Of a stretch of 6,621 bases of DNA, positions 1 to 6,482 are shown one piece after another (the first letter of the stretch is position 1; every line of letters starts with the position of its first letter). The position numbers and the translations under genes were made by a program. The notes below the pieces were generated by a model that was given only the letters and a program-made list of their open reading frames with translations, had not been told where the DNA came from and did not search any database. The DNA lies in NCBI GenBank assembly GCA_036273935.1, contig DASUGQ010000374.1:1-6621 (forward strand), written 5' to 3'. This DNA comes from ZC4RG29 sp036273935 (GTDB taxonomy: Bacteria > Bacteroidota > Bacteroidia > Cytophagales > Cyclobacteriaceae).

Positions 1-1167
1 TGCCGCGTCAAGCTCCCCCTTGAACCTGAGTTGAACATCCGAGTCTTTGAAATTCTGAACAGTAAGGCTGGCTGTAAAACTCTTTCCATTTAACTCTCCA
101 TTTATATCCTTTAAAATCAATACAGCTTTTTTTGCATCTGACACGTCGCTGCTTGCAAATGAACCTTCCATTGAGGCGTGTTGAACCAGGGACCTGTAGT
201 CGGGGTGGAACAAGGTGGCATCATGAAATCCAAAATCAACGGACAAGGATGGACTCGTATTCTTATTCACATCACCCTTAAGTCTGGCCTTGAAATACAT
301 GTCACCCTTGCTCTGGTATTTTTCTAAGTTCTTGGCAGTCTTTTCAGGCAGGAGCGAAATAAGCGTTTGAATATCGGTGTCCTTCGCTTCCGCGATGAGG
401 TCAACATAAGTTTGACCCTTCCATCGATATTCACCCTGGATGTTAAAGCTGGAATTTTTCAGCGCAAGTTTGGAGGGTTTGATGGAGAGATTCCGTTGCA
501 AATCATCATATATCAGATCAGCATCAACGGTAAATTTCTTTCCTGCAAATAGCTCAATTTGTCGCACTCGTATTTTTTCTGTGGTAAGGTCCCCTTTGGC
601 ATTGATGTCATAAATGTCTTTAGATGTTTTGATAGACGCTGCAAGTTCATCGCTGAGGAAGGTGAATTCCTGGTTGATTGACGCATCAATATAATGTACC
701 CTGGTGTTTTTCAAGGACACATTTTTTAATTCAAAGCTGATGGATTCAGCCTCTTTGTTATTGGGGCTGTCTTTTACAATTGTATAGTTGTTTACTCCCT
801 CAGCATTGATCTTTAAATTTGTTTCACTACCGCTTATCTTCAAACCTTTGACATTGTATTTCCCATTCCGAAGGTCAATGATGTTCAACTGGAAGGAGAC
901 CGTTTTGGCGGTTAGCAAAGGATATAACCCTGGATGACTGTCTTCTACATAAACATCCTCGAATACGATGGACAGGTTGGGGAAATCGGCAAACCATGAA
1001 ACATCCATTCTCCCAATTTTGATGGGTGTATTTAGGTTTTTGTTGGCCTGGCGAATGAATTCACTAATGATCCGGTCTCTATAATACAGGACCGATGCAG
1101 TCAGCGTCACGGAAACAACACCCACTACCAGTAAAAAATAAAAGAAGATCTTCTTAACCCTGGCCAA
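1..1167 (-). CDS. AsmA-like membrane-anchored protein, N-terminal part (C-terminus beyond window)
   Basis: The minus-strand frame is open for 389 codons from a TTG at 1167 to the left edge, so the C-terminus is missing. The protein starts MARVKK, followed by one hydrophobic helix (about residues 7-29, rich in F, V and L). A short extracytoplasmic linker comes next, then a motif at about residues 55-75 with the core DFPNLSIVFEDVYVED. That motif resembles the start of AsmA/TamB-type proteins, where a beta segment follows the signal anchor. The rest is rich in alternating beta-type segments without cysteines, as expected for the long beta-rich periplasmic body of this family. Known family members are envelope proteins linked to lipid transport and outer-membrane homeostasis; a role here is inference. 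No in-frame ATG precedes the membrane helix. TTG 1167 is the best start because an in-frame TAA lies upstream and a -7 element ends 16 nt before it. It lies 111 bp downstream of rmuC on the same strand but has its own promoter. Confidence 0.8.
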   Translation of the reverse strand, partial: MARVKKIFFYFLLVVGVVSVTLTASVLYYRDRIISEFIRQANKNLNTPIKIGRMDVSWFADFPNLSIVFEDVYVEDSHPGLYPLLTAKTVSFQLNIIDLRNGKYNVKGLKISGSETNLKINAEGVNNYTIVKDSPNNKEAESISFELKNVSLKNTRVHYIDASINQEFTFLSDELAASIKTSKDIYDINAKGDLTTEKIRVRQIELFAGKKFTVDADLIYDDLQRNLSIKPSKLALKNSSFNIQGEYRWKGQTYVDLIAEAKDTDIQTLISLLPEKTAKNLEKYQSKGDMYFKARLKGDVNKNTSPSLSVDFGFHDATLFHPDYRSLVQHASMEGSFASSDVSDAKKAVLILKDINGELNGKSFTASLTVQNFKDSDVQLRFKGELDAA

Positions 1168-1171
1168 TGAA

Positions 1172-1214
1172 AAAATGGTTTTACAAAAGTAACGGGCAAA
1201 TGTCAAACCATTTT
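1172..1214. repeat. 10-bp perfect inverted repeat bracketing the AsmA-gene promoter
   Basis: AAAATGGTTT (1172-1181) and AAACCATTTT (1205-1214) are perfect inverted copies with 23 bp between them; their centres are 33 bp apart, about three helical turns. One arm lies at the expected transcription start and the other in the -35 region, with the -7 element between. An operator bound by a dimer or by two looped dimers would fit. As an rmuC terminator it is weak: the stem is AT-rich and the loop long, although six T follow the second arm on the minus strand. Confidence 0.4.
1184..1191 (-). promoter_or_regulatory. -7 promoter element of the AsmA-like gene
   Basis: The minus strand reads TACTTTTG, an exact match to the Bacteroidota -7 consensus TAnnTTTG. 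It ends 16 nt before the TTG start, so transcription would begin with a leader of roughly 10 nt. No TTTG lies at the usual distance of about 19-21 nt upstream; the nearest TTTG (1204-1207) is only 12 nt away. The element sits in the loop of the inverted repeat at 1172-1214. Confidence 0.55.
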
Positions 1215-1278
1215 ATATAAGTGCCAAGAAATTGTTGGATTGGTGTCGTTGAGTGGAGCTAAGAGCGGGTAGGGTGCC

Positions 1279-2610
1279 TTATCCAAACAAATCCCCCTGA
1301 TCTTCTGACCGGCTTATGAGTTTGGGATCGATGGATTTATCGGCCTTTGCCCCCAGTTTTTTCAGGTGCTCTACTTTGCTGACGAGGTTCCCACTTCCTA
1401 CAGAGAGTTTCTTCATGGACTCCTCATAGAACTTTTTGGATGTATCGAGATGTCTTCCCAACATGAGCAAATCATCGGAGAAGCCGACGAACTTATCATA
1501 CAGATCGCCGGCTCTCTTGGCAATTTCGATTACATTTTGATTTTGATACTCCTGCTTCCATACATTCTTTATCAATTGAAGGGATGGAAGCAACAAGGTT
1601 GGACTTACAAATACTATCCGTTTCTCTAACCCTTCAACATAGAGGCTTGGATCATTTTGAATTGCCAGGAGATAAGAGGGCTCCAGCGGAATAAACATGA
1701 TGACGAAATCGAGCCCGTTGTCACTGTAATTCTTTTGATAATTCTTATTTGAAAGTGTGCGCATGTGCTGACGAATGGACTGTAGGTGTGATTTCACATG
1801 CGAATCCCTTTCAACATCAGTCTCTGCGTTGACATAGCTATCGTAAGCTGTCAGGCTAACCTTGGAATCAATGATAATGTGTCTTTTGTCGGGTAGATGA
1901 ACGACAATGTCTGGTTGCTGTCGCCGTCCCTCAGATGTCAAATATGCTTCCTGTACAACGTATTCCCTGTTTTTTTCAAGTCCGGATTTTTCGAGGATGC
2001 TTTCCAGTATCATTTCCCCCCAGGCGCCCTGCGTTTTGGTATCACCTTTCAGGGCCCGGGTCAGATTGCGGGCGTCCTCACTCATTTGAAGATTCAGGTC
2101 TTTGAGGTGTTTGAGCTCGCTGAATAGTCCCGCGTTCTTTTCAACGGAGTCTTTATGTGTTTGATCAACGCGCTTTTCGAATTCAGTAATCTTTTCGCCA
2201 AGCGGTTTCAGCAAATCAAACAAGTTAGTTTTATTCTGCTCGGTAAATTTCTTACTTTTTTCTTCAAAGATGTCGTTCGCCAGGTTTTTGAATTGTGTGG
2301 TAAACTTGTCCTGCAATTCACTGAGTTGAGTTTTCTGCTCTTCCAGTTTTTCCTGAAGTTTTTCTTCAAGGTTTCGATAGTTAGCTTCCGCGGTGGCGAG
2401 TTCGTTATTTAATTCAATTACTTTGGTGTGCTCAGCGTCGACTGTCGACTTCAACTCACTCAGCTGCTGATGAAGAGCTTTAGTTTTCTCCTGTTCAATA
2501 AGAAAAAGTGAGGACTCTCGTTGTTGATCAGCGGCAAATTTATATCGGGCAATAACCCATCCCGTAGTTCCGCCAATAGCTATTCCAGCAAGTATCCAGA
2601 TAATTTCCAT
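1279..2610 (-). CDS. rmuC: RmuC family DNA recombination protein
   Basis: 443 aa. An N-terminal membrane helix (about residues 3-21, IIWILAGIAIGG...) is followed by a long charged coiled coil rich in E, K, Q and L (about 27-150) and then the RmuC domain (about 160-420). Visible family motifs are GDTKTQGAWGEMILESIL (about 189-206), GRRQQPDIVVHLP (228-240), HIIIDSKVSLTAY (244-256) and FVSPTLLLPSLQLI (334-347). E199, D234, D248 and K250 fit a PD-(D/E)XK-type nuclease core, which is how the family is predicted to act; D248-S-K250 is the clearest part. In E. coli, RmuC limits inversions at short inverted repeats, and more recent work in the wider family links it to defence-like cleavage of foreign DNA; its role here is inferred. 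ATG 2610 is the only reasonable start: an in-frame TAG lies upstream, and a later Met would lose the membrane anchor. Length is normal for the family. It is divergent from rocD, with no recombination gene beside it. Confidence 0.95.
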   Translation of the reverse strand: MEIIWILAGIAIGGTTGWVIARYKFAADQQRESSLFLIEQEKTKALHQQLSELKSTVDAEHTKVIELNNELATAEANYRNLEEKLQEKLEEQKTQLSELQDKFTTQFKNLANDIFEEKSKKFTEQNKTNLFDLLKPLGEKITEFEKRVDQTHKDSVEKNAGLFSELKHLKDLNLQMSEDARNLTRALKGDTKTQGAWGEMILESILEKSGLEKNREYVVQEAYLTSEGRRQQPDIVVHLPDKRHIIIDSKVSLTAYDSYVNAETDVERDSHVKSHLQSIRQHMRTLSNKNYQKNYSDNGLDFVIMFIPLEPSYLLAIQNDPSLYVEGLEKRIVFVSPTLLLPSLQLIKNVWKQEYQNQNVIEIAKRAGDLYDKFVGFSDDLLMLGRHLDTSKKFYEESMKKLSVGSGNLVSKVEHLKKLGAKADKSIDPKLISRSEDQGDLFG

Positions 2611-2615
2611 GTAAG

Positions 2616-2648
2616 CAAAGGTATTTCTTATTTGGGTCTTTCGCTAAA
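2616..2648 (-). promoter_or_regulatory. rmuC promoter, probably giving a leaderless mRNA
   Basis: The minus strand carries TACCTTTG at 2616-2623, an exact TAnnTTTG match, only 5 nt before the rmuC ATG. A partial -33 element TTTA (2645-2648) lies 21 nt upstream, within the spacing known for this promoter class. Transcription should start at or within a few bases of the ATG, leaving no room for a ribosome binding site. Confidence 0.6.
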
Positions 2649-2676
2649 GATCATTGTTAGGGGCACTGCATTTCTA

Positions 2677-2691
2677 TGACAAGCTGTGTCA
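2677..2691. promoter_or_regulatory. Dyad TGACA-N5-TGTCA between divergent rmuC and rocD promoters
   Basis: The 15-bp element TGACAAGCTGTGTCA has 5-bp perfect inverted arms. With a 2-base bulge the arms extend to TTTC/GAAA outside, making nine paired bases. It lies about 55 bp upstream of the expected rocD start and about 70 bp upstream of the expected rmuC start, a usual place for an activator or shared regulator. Which protein would bind is unknown. Arms this short can occur by chance. Confidence 0.3.
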
Positions 2692-2726
2692 GAAAGGAGC
2701 TTCGCGACCGTTATAGTAGTTTTACT

Positions 2727-2734
2727 TAAATTTG
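2727..2734 (+). promoter_or_regulatory. -7 promoter element of rocD
   Basis: TAAATTTG matches TAnnTTTG exactly and ends 25 nt before the rocD ATG, giving a predicted leader of about 20 nt. I see no TTTG at the usual upstream spacing, so the -33 half is absent or weak, which would fit a promoter that needs an activator. The leader is A-rich with no Shine-Dalgarno sequence, common in Bacteroidota. Confidence 0.5.
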
Positions 2735-2759
2735 AAGACGCAATTATTAAAAGAATGAT

Positions 2760-3992
2760 ATGGCGGATGTTATTACATCAAGCAGAGATGCTATTGCATT
2801 AGAAGACAAGTATGGAGCGCACAATTATCATCCTCTACCGGTGGTATTGAATAAAGGTGAAGGTGTTTTTTTGTGGGATGTTGAGGGAAAGCGCTACTAT
2901 GATTTTCTCTCCGCCTACAGTGCGGTGAACCAGGGTCATTGCCATCCACGCATTGTCAATGCATTGATTGAGCAGGCGAAAGAACTCACGTTAACATCAC
3001 GAGCTTTTTACAATGATAAACTAGGGCTTGCCGAAAGGTACATGTGCGAGCACTTCGGCTATGAAAAAGCGCTTTTCATGAATAGCGGTGCAGAGGCCGT
3101 TGAGACCGCAATAAAACTTGCCCGCAAATGGGGCTACACTGAGAAGAGAATCCCGGATAATGAAGCCGTTATTGTTTTTGCCAGTCAGAATTTTCACGGC
3201 AGAACGACAACGATAATTTCGGCCTCTACCGATCAGTTCGCAAGGAAAGGATTTGGTCCTTTTATGCCGGGACTTGAAGTCATCTCATATGATGATGTTG
3301 AGGAATTGGAAACAGCATTGACGAATCCCAATGTTTGTGGTTTATTGATTGAACCTATCCAGGGAGAAGCTGGTGTTTTTGTTCCAAAGGAAAATTATTT
3401 ACGATCAGCGCGGGCGATTTGTGATAAGAACAATGTGTTGCTCATGATTGACGAAATTCAAACAGGAATAGCACGAACCGGGAAAATGCTGGCATCAGAA
3501 TATGAGAATGTCAGGGCTGATGTGCTTATTCTTGGTAAAGCTTTATCAGGCGGTGTGCTGCCGGTATCATGCGTTTTGGCAGATGATGAAATCATGCTGG
3601 TCATAAAGCCGGGTGAACATGGCTCCACCTTTGGTGGAAATCCATTGGCCGCGGCTGTATGCATCGAAGCGTTACAAGTTGTAAAAGATGAGAACCTGGC
3701 GGAGAATGCATATCGCTTGGGAGTAATTTTCCGTCAGCGGATGAACGCATTGTTAAGAAAAACAGACCGGATCACTCTCGTTCGCGGCAAGGGATTACTG
3801 AACGCCATCGTCGTGAATGATTCACCTGAAAGCGATACTGGCTGGAATCTGTGCCTGGAATTAATGAAGAATGGATTGCTTGCTAAGCCTACGCACGGAA
3901 ATATCATTAGACTTGCTCCGCCGCTTGTGATCACAGAAGATCAATTGCACGAGTGCTGTGACAAGATTGAGAAAGTAATATTATTGAAATAA
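2760..3992 (+). CDS. rocD: Ornithine aminotransferase (ornithine--oxo-acid transaminase)
   Basis: 410 aa, the usual bacterial length. This is a fold-type I, class III PLP aminotransferase. It moves the delta-amino group of L-ornithine to 2-oxoglutarate, giving glutamate-5-semialdehyde and glutamate (EC 2.6.1.13), and links arginine catabolism to proline and glutamate in the cytosol. PLP-site residues visible: NSGAEAVE (108-115) for the phosphate, D231 and Q234 in IDEIQTGIARTG, Schiff-base K260 in LILGKALSGG, and T290 in GSTFGG. Residues that mark ornithine rather than acetylornithine or GABA aminotransferases are also present by alignment to the human enzyme: Y53 in AYSAVNQGHCHP, R148 in NFHGRT, E203 in IQGEAGV and R384 in IIRLAPPLV. 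No catalytic residue is missing. The ATG at 2760 follows a -7 element at a sensible distance. It is transcribed alone, divergent from rmuC and convergent with the aldo/keto reductase; rocF, proC or putA are not in the window. Confidence 0.96.
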   Translation: MADVITSSRDAIALEDKYGAHNYHPLPVVLNKGEGVFLWDVEGKRYYDFLSAYSAVNQGHCHPRIVNALIEQAKELTLTSRAFYNDKLGLAERYMCEHFGYEKALFMNSGAEAVETAIKLARKWGYTEKRIPDNEAVIVFASQNFHGRTTTIISASTDQFARKGFGPFMPGLEVISYDDVEELETALTNPNVCGLLIEPIQGEAGVFVPKENYLRSARAICDKNNVLLMIDEIQTGIARTGKMLASEYENVRADVLILGKALSGGVLPVSCVLADDEIMLVIKPGEHGSTFGGNPLAAAVCIEALQVVKDENLAENAYRLGVIFRQRMNALLRKTDRITLVRGKGLLNAIVVNDSPESDTGWNLCLELMKNGLLAKPTHGNIIRLAPPLVITEDQLHECCDKIEKVILLK

Positions 3993-4016
3993 GGAAGAGC
4001 GAAAGGATAAGTCTAT

Positions 4017-5021
4017 TCAGCCATTTACATTAAGAATTTTCATCGCTGCTTCCGGGTATCTCGTCCCGACGGCGGCGTCTCTTGGAAAGACTGCATCGAT
4101 CTCTTCAAGATCTGCTTTGGACAACCTGACATTCAGTGCACCGACATTTTCTTCAAGATACTTGATTCTCTTTGTCCCTGGAATGGGGAAGATATGATCC
4201 CCTTGTGCAATCACCCAGGCTAGTGCCAGTTGAGAGGGTGTACAACCCTTACTTGTTGAAAAAGTTTCTATTTTTTTGACGAGCTCGAGATTCTTTTGAA
4301 AGTTTTCTCCGCTGTAACGTGGCCAGTTTCTCCTTATGTCATTCACCGGGAAGTCTTCAAATCGTTTAATTTGTCCGGAAAGAAATCCCCTTCCTAACGG
4401 GCTATAAGCTACGAAAGCGATCCCCATTTCTTCGCAGGCCTTCAATAGTTCATCTTCGGGTTCGCGGCTCCACAATGAATACTCTGTTTGTAAAGCTGTG
4501 ATTGGAAATACAGCATGAGCCTTCTTTAACGTGGGTAGCGACACTTCTGAAAGTCCGATGGCTTTTGCTTTGCCATCCTTTACAAGGTCGGCCATTGCAC
4601 CTACGGTTTCTTCAATGGGAACGTTCGGGTCTTTGCGGTGTAAATAGTAAAGGTCAATAACATCTACGTCGAGTCGTTTAAGACTGGCTTCACAAGCTGA
4701 CTTTACATACTCAGGCCTGCCATTGATGCCTCGCCTGGTGAGATCATTGGGATCACGTACAATACCGCACTTGGTAGCCAGTGTGACCTGGCTTCGCTTC
4801 CCCTTTACCGCTTTTCCGACAAGAATTTCATTCGTGAAAGGTCCATACATATCCGCTGTGTCGAGGAAAGTCACGCCCAATTCTATAGCGCGATGAATTA
4901 CTCTTATTGATTCATTATCATCTCCCGGTCCATAAAATTCAGACATACCCATGCAGCCCAACCCCATTTGTGAAGTCTTGATTCCCTGTGATCCTAATTT
5001 TCTAATTTCCATATATGGCAT
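4017..5021 (-). CDS. Aldo/keto reductase, AKR13-like
   Basis: 334 aa, the full family length. An NADPH-dependent (beta/alpha)8-barrel oxidoreductase that reduces aldehydes or ketones to alcohols; the substrate cannot be read from the sequence. The catalytic tetrad is complete: D54 and Y59 (LDTADMYG), K84 (LATKCG) and H128 (YYLHRKDP). The N-terminus has RKLGSQG followed by MGLGCMGMSEFYG (19-31), the signature of the Tas/YajO/AKR13-type branch. Cofactor-side motifs AIGLSEVS (154-161), AYSPLGRGFLSG (205-216) and IPGTKRIKYLEEN (280-292) are present. ATG 5021 is the first start; ATG 5012 (MEIRKLG) resembles the usual family N-terminus and is equally plausible. No TAnnTTTG lies just upstream, only a poor TAGCTTAA, so the promoter is not clear. 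The 3' end faces rocD, with 24 bp between the stop codons. Likely a general carbonyl reductase or detoxifying enzyme, by family only. Confidence 0.92.
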   Translation of the reverse strand: MPYMEIRKLGSQGIKTSQMGLGCMGMSEFYGPGDDNESIRVIHRAIELGVTFLDTADMYGPFTNEILVGKAVKGKRSQVTLATKCGIVRDPNDLTRRGINGRPEYVKSACEASLKRLDVDVIDLYYLHRKDPNVPIEETVGAMADLVKDGKAKAIGLSEVSLPTLKKAHAVFPITALQTEYSLWSREPEDELLKACEEMGIAFVAYSPLGRGFLSGQIKRFEDFPVNDIRRNWPRYSGENFQKNLELVKKIETFSTSKGCTPSQLALAWVIAQGDHIFPIPGTKRIKYLEENVGALNVRLSKADLEEIDAVFPRDAAVGTRYPEAAMKILNVNG

Positions 5022-5116
5022 TCTTTTGAAACGGCTTTAAGCTACAAGAAAGCTTGCAATACTTCTGACAGAATCGCAATGATTTTATTTTAATGGCGAA
5101 ATTGAAAGACGCGGTT

Positions 5117-5548
5117 CTACTGCGCAGTTCGGTTTGAGACATATGAAAGACTGACGAAGATCAAGGCTAAACCGGTTAAGACTATTGGTGGTAGAAAAGT
5201 GAAGACAAGCATGACAACGAAGGAAATACCGTAGATGATCAACTGGATTCCGGCTATCCCTTTCAATATTTCCGCATTTAATTTTTTTCGAAGCAAATAC
5301 CAGGTGACTAACGCACCCAATAAATAAACCAGCGAAAAGCAGGAGCTCAATGCCGTGAACAGATCCCGCATGCTGGGATTAAAGCCCGCACCGGCGTCCA
5401 TTTTGTAAGTGGCCATCAGTTGGAGCAACTGCTCTTCAGTATCGTTGGTAGCTACCGGTTTTACAAACAAGCTGATTGAATGGATCACGGCCGTTAAAAT
5501 GGAAGTAGCAATGAAAGCCTTGGTCCAGAATGTGTAGTTGCGAATCAT
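5117..5548 (-). CDS. Small four-helix integral membrane protein, unknown function
   Basis: 143 aa, not recognised with confidence. Four hydrophobic helices are visible at about residues 11-29, 66-86, 94-117 and 119-137. Between the first two is a polar loop of about 35 residues (30-65) with acidic and glutamine-rich text (NDTEEQLLQL) and then KMDAGAGFNPSMRDLF. The pattern of helix, polar loop with a Met-Gly-Ser/Pro-type stretch, and three close helices is reminiscent of small uncharacterised membrane proteins such as the LIC_13387 type, but I could not test that. H23 in the first helix is the only notable polar residue within a membrane segment. ATG 5548 is the natural start. A poor -7-like TAGTTTAG lies upstream (5566-5573). 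It stands between the HAD gene (133 bp upstream) and the aldo/keto reductase (95 bp downstream), all on the minus strand, but the gaps argue against a tight operon. Confidence 0.75.
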   Translation of the reverse strand: MIRNYTFWTKAFIATSILTAVIHSISLFVKPVATNDTEEQLLQLMATYKMDAGAGFNPSMRDLFTALSSCFSLVYLLGALVTWYLLRKKLNAEILKGIAGIQLIIYGISFVVMLVFTFLPPIVLTGLALIFVSLSYVSNRTAQ

Positions 5549-5604
5549 CGGTCTGGGGTATTTCCCTAAACTAATAATTTGAGATCACAATACTTTGTTG
5601 AAAA

Positions 5605-5674
5605 TCCTTAAGCAGAAAGTTTTTGTCCCGGAGCATCTATATGAACATCCTTACCCGTAGAGCAGACTTAAGGA
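5605..5674. repeat. Inverted repeat TCCTTAAG / CTTAAGGA between HAD and membrane-protein genes
   Basis: TCCTTAAG (5605-5612) and CTTAAGGA (5667-5674) are perfect 8-bp inverted copies 54 bp apart in the 133-bp gap. AGCAGA also occurs next to each copy in direct orientation. CTTAAG is itself palindromic, so part of the match is expected to read both ways. No T-tract follows, so it is not a terminator. Function unknown, chance possible. Confidence 0.25.
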
Positions 5675-5681
5675 GTGCCTT

Positions 5682-6308
5682 TTAAATCAAACCAAACGCC
5701 TCAAGCTCGTTTCTTAACTGTGCAGGCGACTGAAAGTGAATTACATTCAGTCCCATTTCCTTCGCCCCCACAACATTCTTGAGGTTGTCATCAATGAAAA
5801 TTGCTCTTGAAGGAACGACGGAGTATCTGTTGAAAAGTATTTTGTAAAAGTCAGGAAACGGCTTGCGTGTCTTTTCTTCACCGGATACAACGATACCGTC
5901 AAACCATCCTAAAAATTCGAACATCTGCTGGGCAATGGGAAAACTTTCCGCTGACCAGTTTGTCAACGCAAATAGCCGATGTTCCTTCGCCTCCTTAAAG
6001 TGCCTCAATATTTCTACCGTGTCGTGAATAGGCCCACTAATTGTTTCTTCCCACCGGTCGTACCACGCGCGGATAGGAGCTTCCCATTCGGGATGCTTTG
6101 CGATGAGCTCTTCGGTCGCCTCAGCAAATGAACGGCCGGCATCCTGATGATCGTTCCATTTGCTTGTGCAGATGTTTTCGAGGAACCAGGTGATCTCATG
6201 CTCTTCCTTAAAAATCTTTCTATACAAGTGCCGCGGATTCCAGTCGATCAGCACGCCTCCCAGGTCAAATATTACGGTATCAATATTGTTTTTCACAGTT
6301 GAAGTCAT
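5682..6308 (-). CDS. HAD-superfamily hydrolase, YihX / haloacid-dehalogenase-like
   Basis: 208 aa from the chosen start. A cytosolic Rossmann-fold hydrolase with all four HAD motifs: motif I VIFDLGGVL with nucleophile D15; motif II ALTNWS with T116; motif III TRKPFPDFY with K149; motif IV IFIDDNLKNVVGA with D173 and D174 for Mg2+. A helical cap (about residues 25-95, class C1) lies between motifs I and II. The residue two after the nucleophile is G17 rather than the Asp of most HAD phosphatases. YihX, a glucose-1-phosphate phosphatase of E. coli, shares this DLGxV form, so a sugar-phosphate phosphatase is plausible but unproven. The longest frame starts at ATG 6344, but a TAACTTTG promoter element (6323-6330) lies inside that extension. 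ATG 6308, just ahead of the first beta strand, fits family N-termini and is preferred. It is followed after 133 bp by the membrane-protein gene on the same strand. Confidence 0.9.
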   Translation of the reverse strand: MTSTVKNNIDTVIFDLGGVLIDWNPRHLYRKIFKEEHEITWFLENICTSKWNDHQDAGRSFAEATEELIAKHPEWEAPIRAWYDRWEETISGPIHDTVEILRHFKEAKEHRLFALTNWSAESFPIAQQMFEFLGWFDGIVVSGEEKTRKPFPDFYKILFNRYSVVPSRAIFIDDNLKNVVGAKEMGLNVIHFQSPAQLRNELEAFGLI

Positions 6309-6322
6309 TGGTTTAAAAGGTG

Positions 6323-6330
6323 CAAAGTTA
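6323..6330 (-). promoter_or_regulatory. -7 promoter element of the HAD gene
   Basis: The minus strand reads TAACTTTG, an exact TAnnTTTG match ending 14 nt before ATG 6308, giving a leader of about 9 nt. It decides the start: the upstream ATG at 6344 would lie outside the transcript. The nearest TTTG (6342-6345) is only 11 nt upstream, too close for a normal -33 element. Confidence 0.55.
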
Positions 6331-6360
6331 AACTTAAGTGACAAAATGGGCTGTGCGTCT

Positions 6361-6398
6361 ATCGTTGATTTTAAATCTTTTCAAATCCTTGCAACGAT
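6361..6398. repeat. Short inverted repeat ATCGTTG / CAACGAT in divergent region
   Basis: ATCGTTG (6361-6367) and CAACGAT (6392-6398) are perfect 7-bp inverted copies with centres 31 bp apart. They lie upstream of the HAD promoter in the 225-bp region between the divergent HAD and right-edge genes. Apart from the two promoters and this repeat, I see nothing else there. Could be an operator; chance is also plausible. Confidence 0.2.
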
Positions 6399-6482
6399 TC
6401 TTGAAAAATGAATGGAGTCAGACGTCTTCAACCATCGGGCAATCAATAACTGGCTGGGGAACTTGTTAATTCAGACAACCGA

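Noticed and set aside
367..552. Plus-strand frame of 61 codons
   Set aside because: It lies wholly antisense to the AsmA-like gene, whose frame is continuous with family-like sequence; no promoter or start signal supports it.
1172..1214. Inverted repeat as a strong intrinsic terminator of rmuC
   Set aside because: The stem is AT-rich with a 23-nt loop; a T-run follows but overlaps the start region of the next gene. A promoter-linked role fits better.
1366..2412. Several plus-strand frames of 60-87 codons
   Set aside because: All are antisense to rmuC, mutually overlapping and rich in F, L and C as expected from reversed charged coiled-coil codons.
1279..2610. RmuC as part of a new defence system
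   Set aside because: No helicase, methylase, toxin or other defence partner is nearby; the gene is a normal-length, widely conserved rmuC in a housekeeping setting.
3458..3934. Two minus-strand frames inside rocD
   Set aside because: Antisense shadows of a strongly conserved enzyme gene; compositions are not protein-like.
4017..6308. AKR, membrane protein and HAD as one operon
   Set aside because: Same strand, but the gaps are 95 and 133 bp and the products have no shared function; co-transcription is possible but not supported.
6014..6411. Minus-strand frame 6014-6199 and plus-strand frame 6160-6411
   Set aside because: Both overlap the HAD gene; the first is an alternative frame of the same strand, the second is mostly antisense and crosses the HAD promoter.
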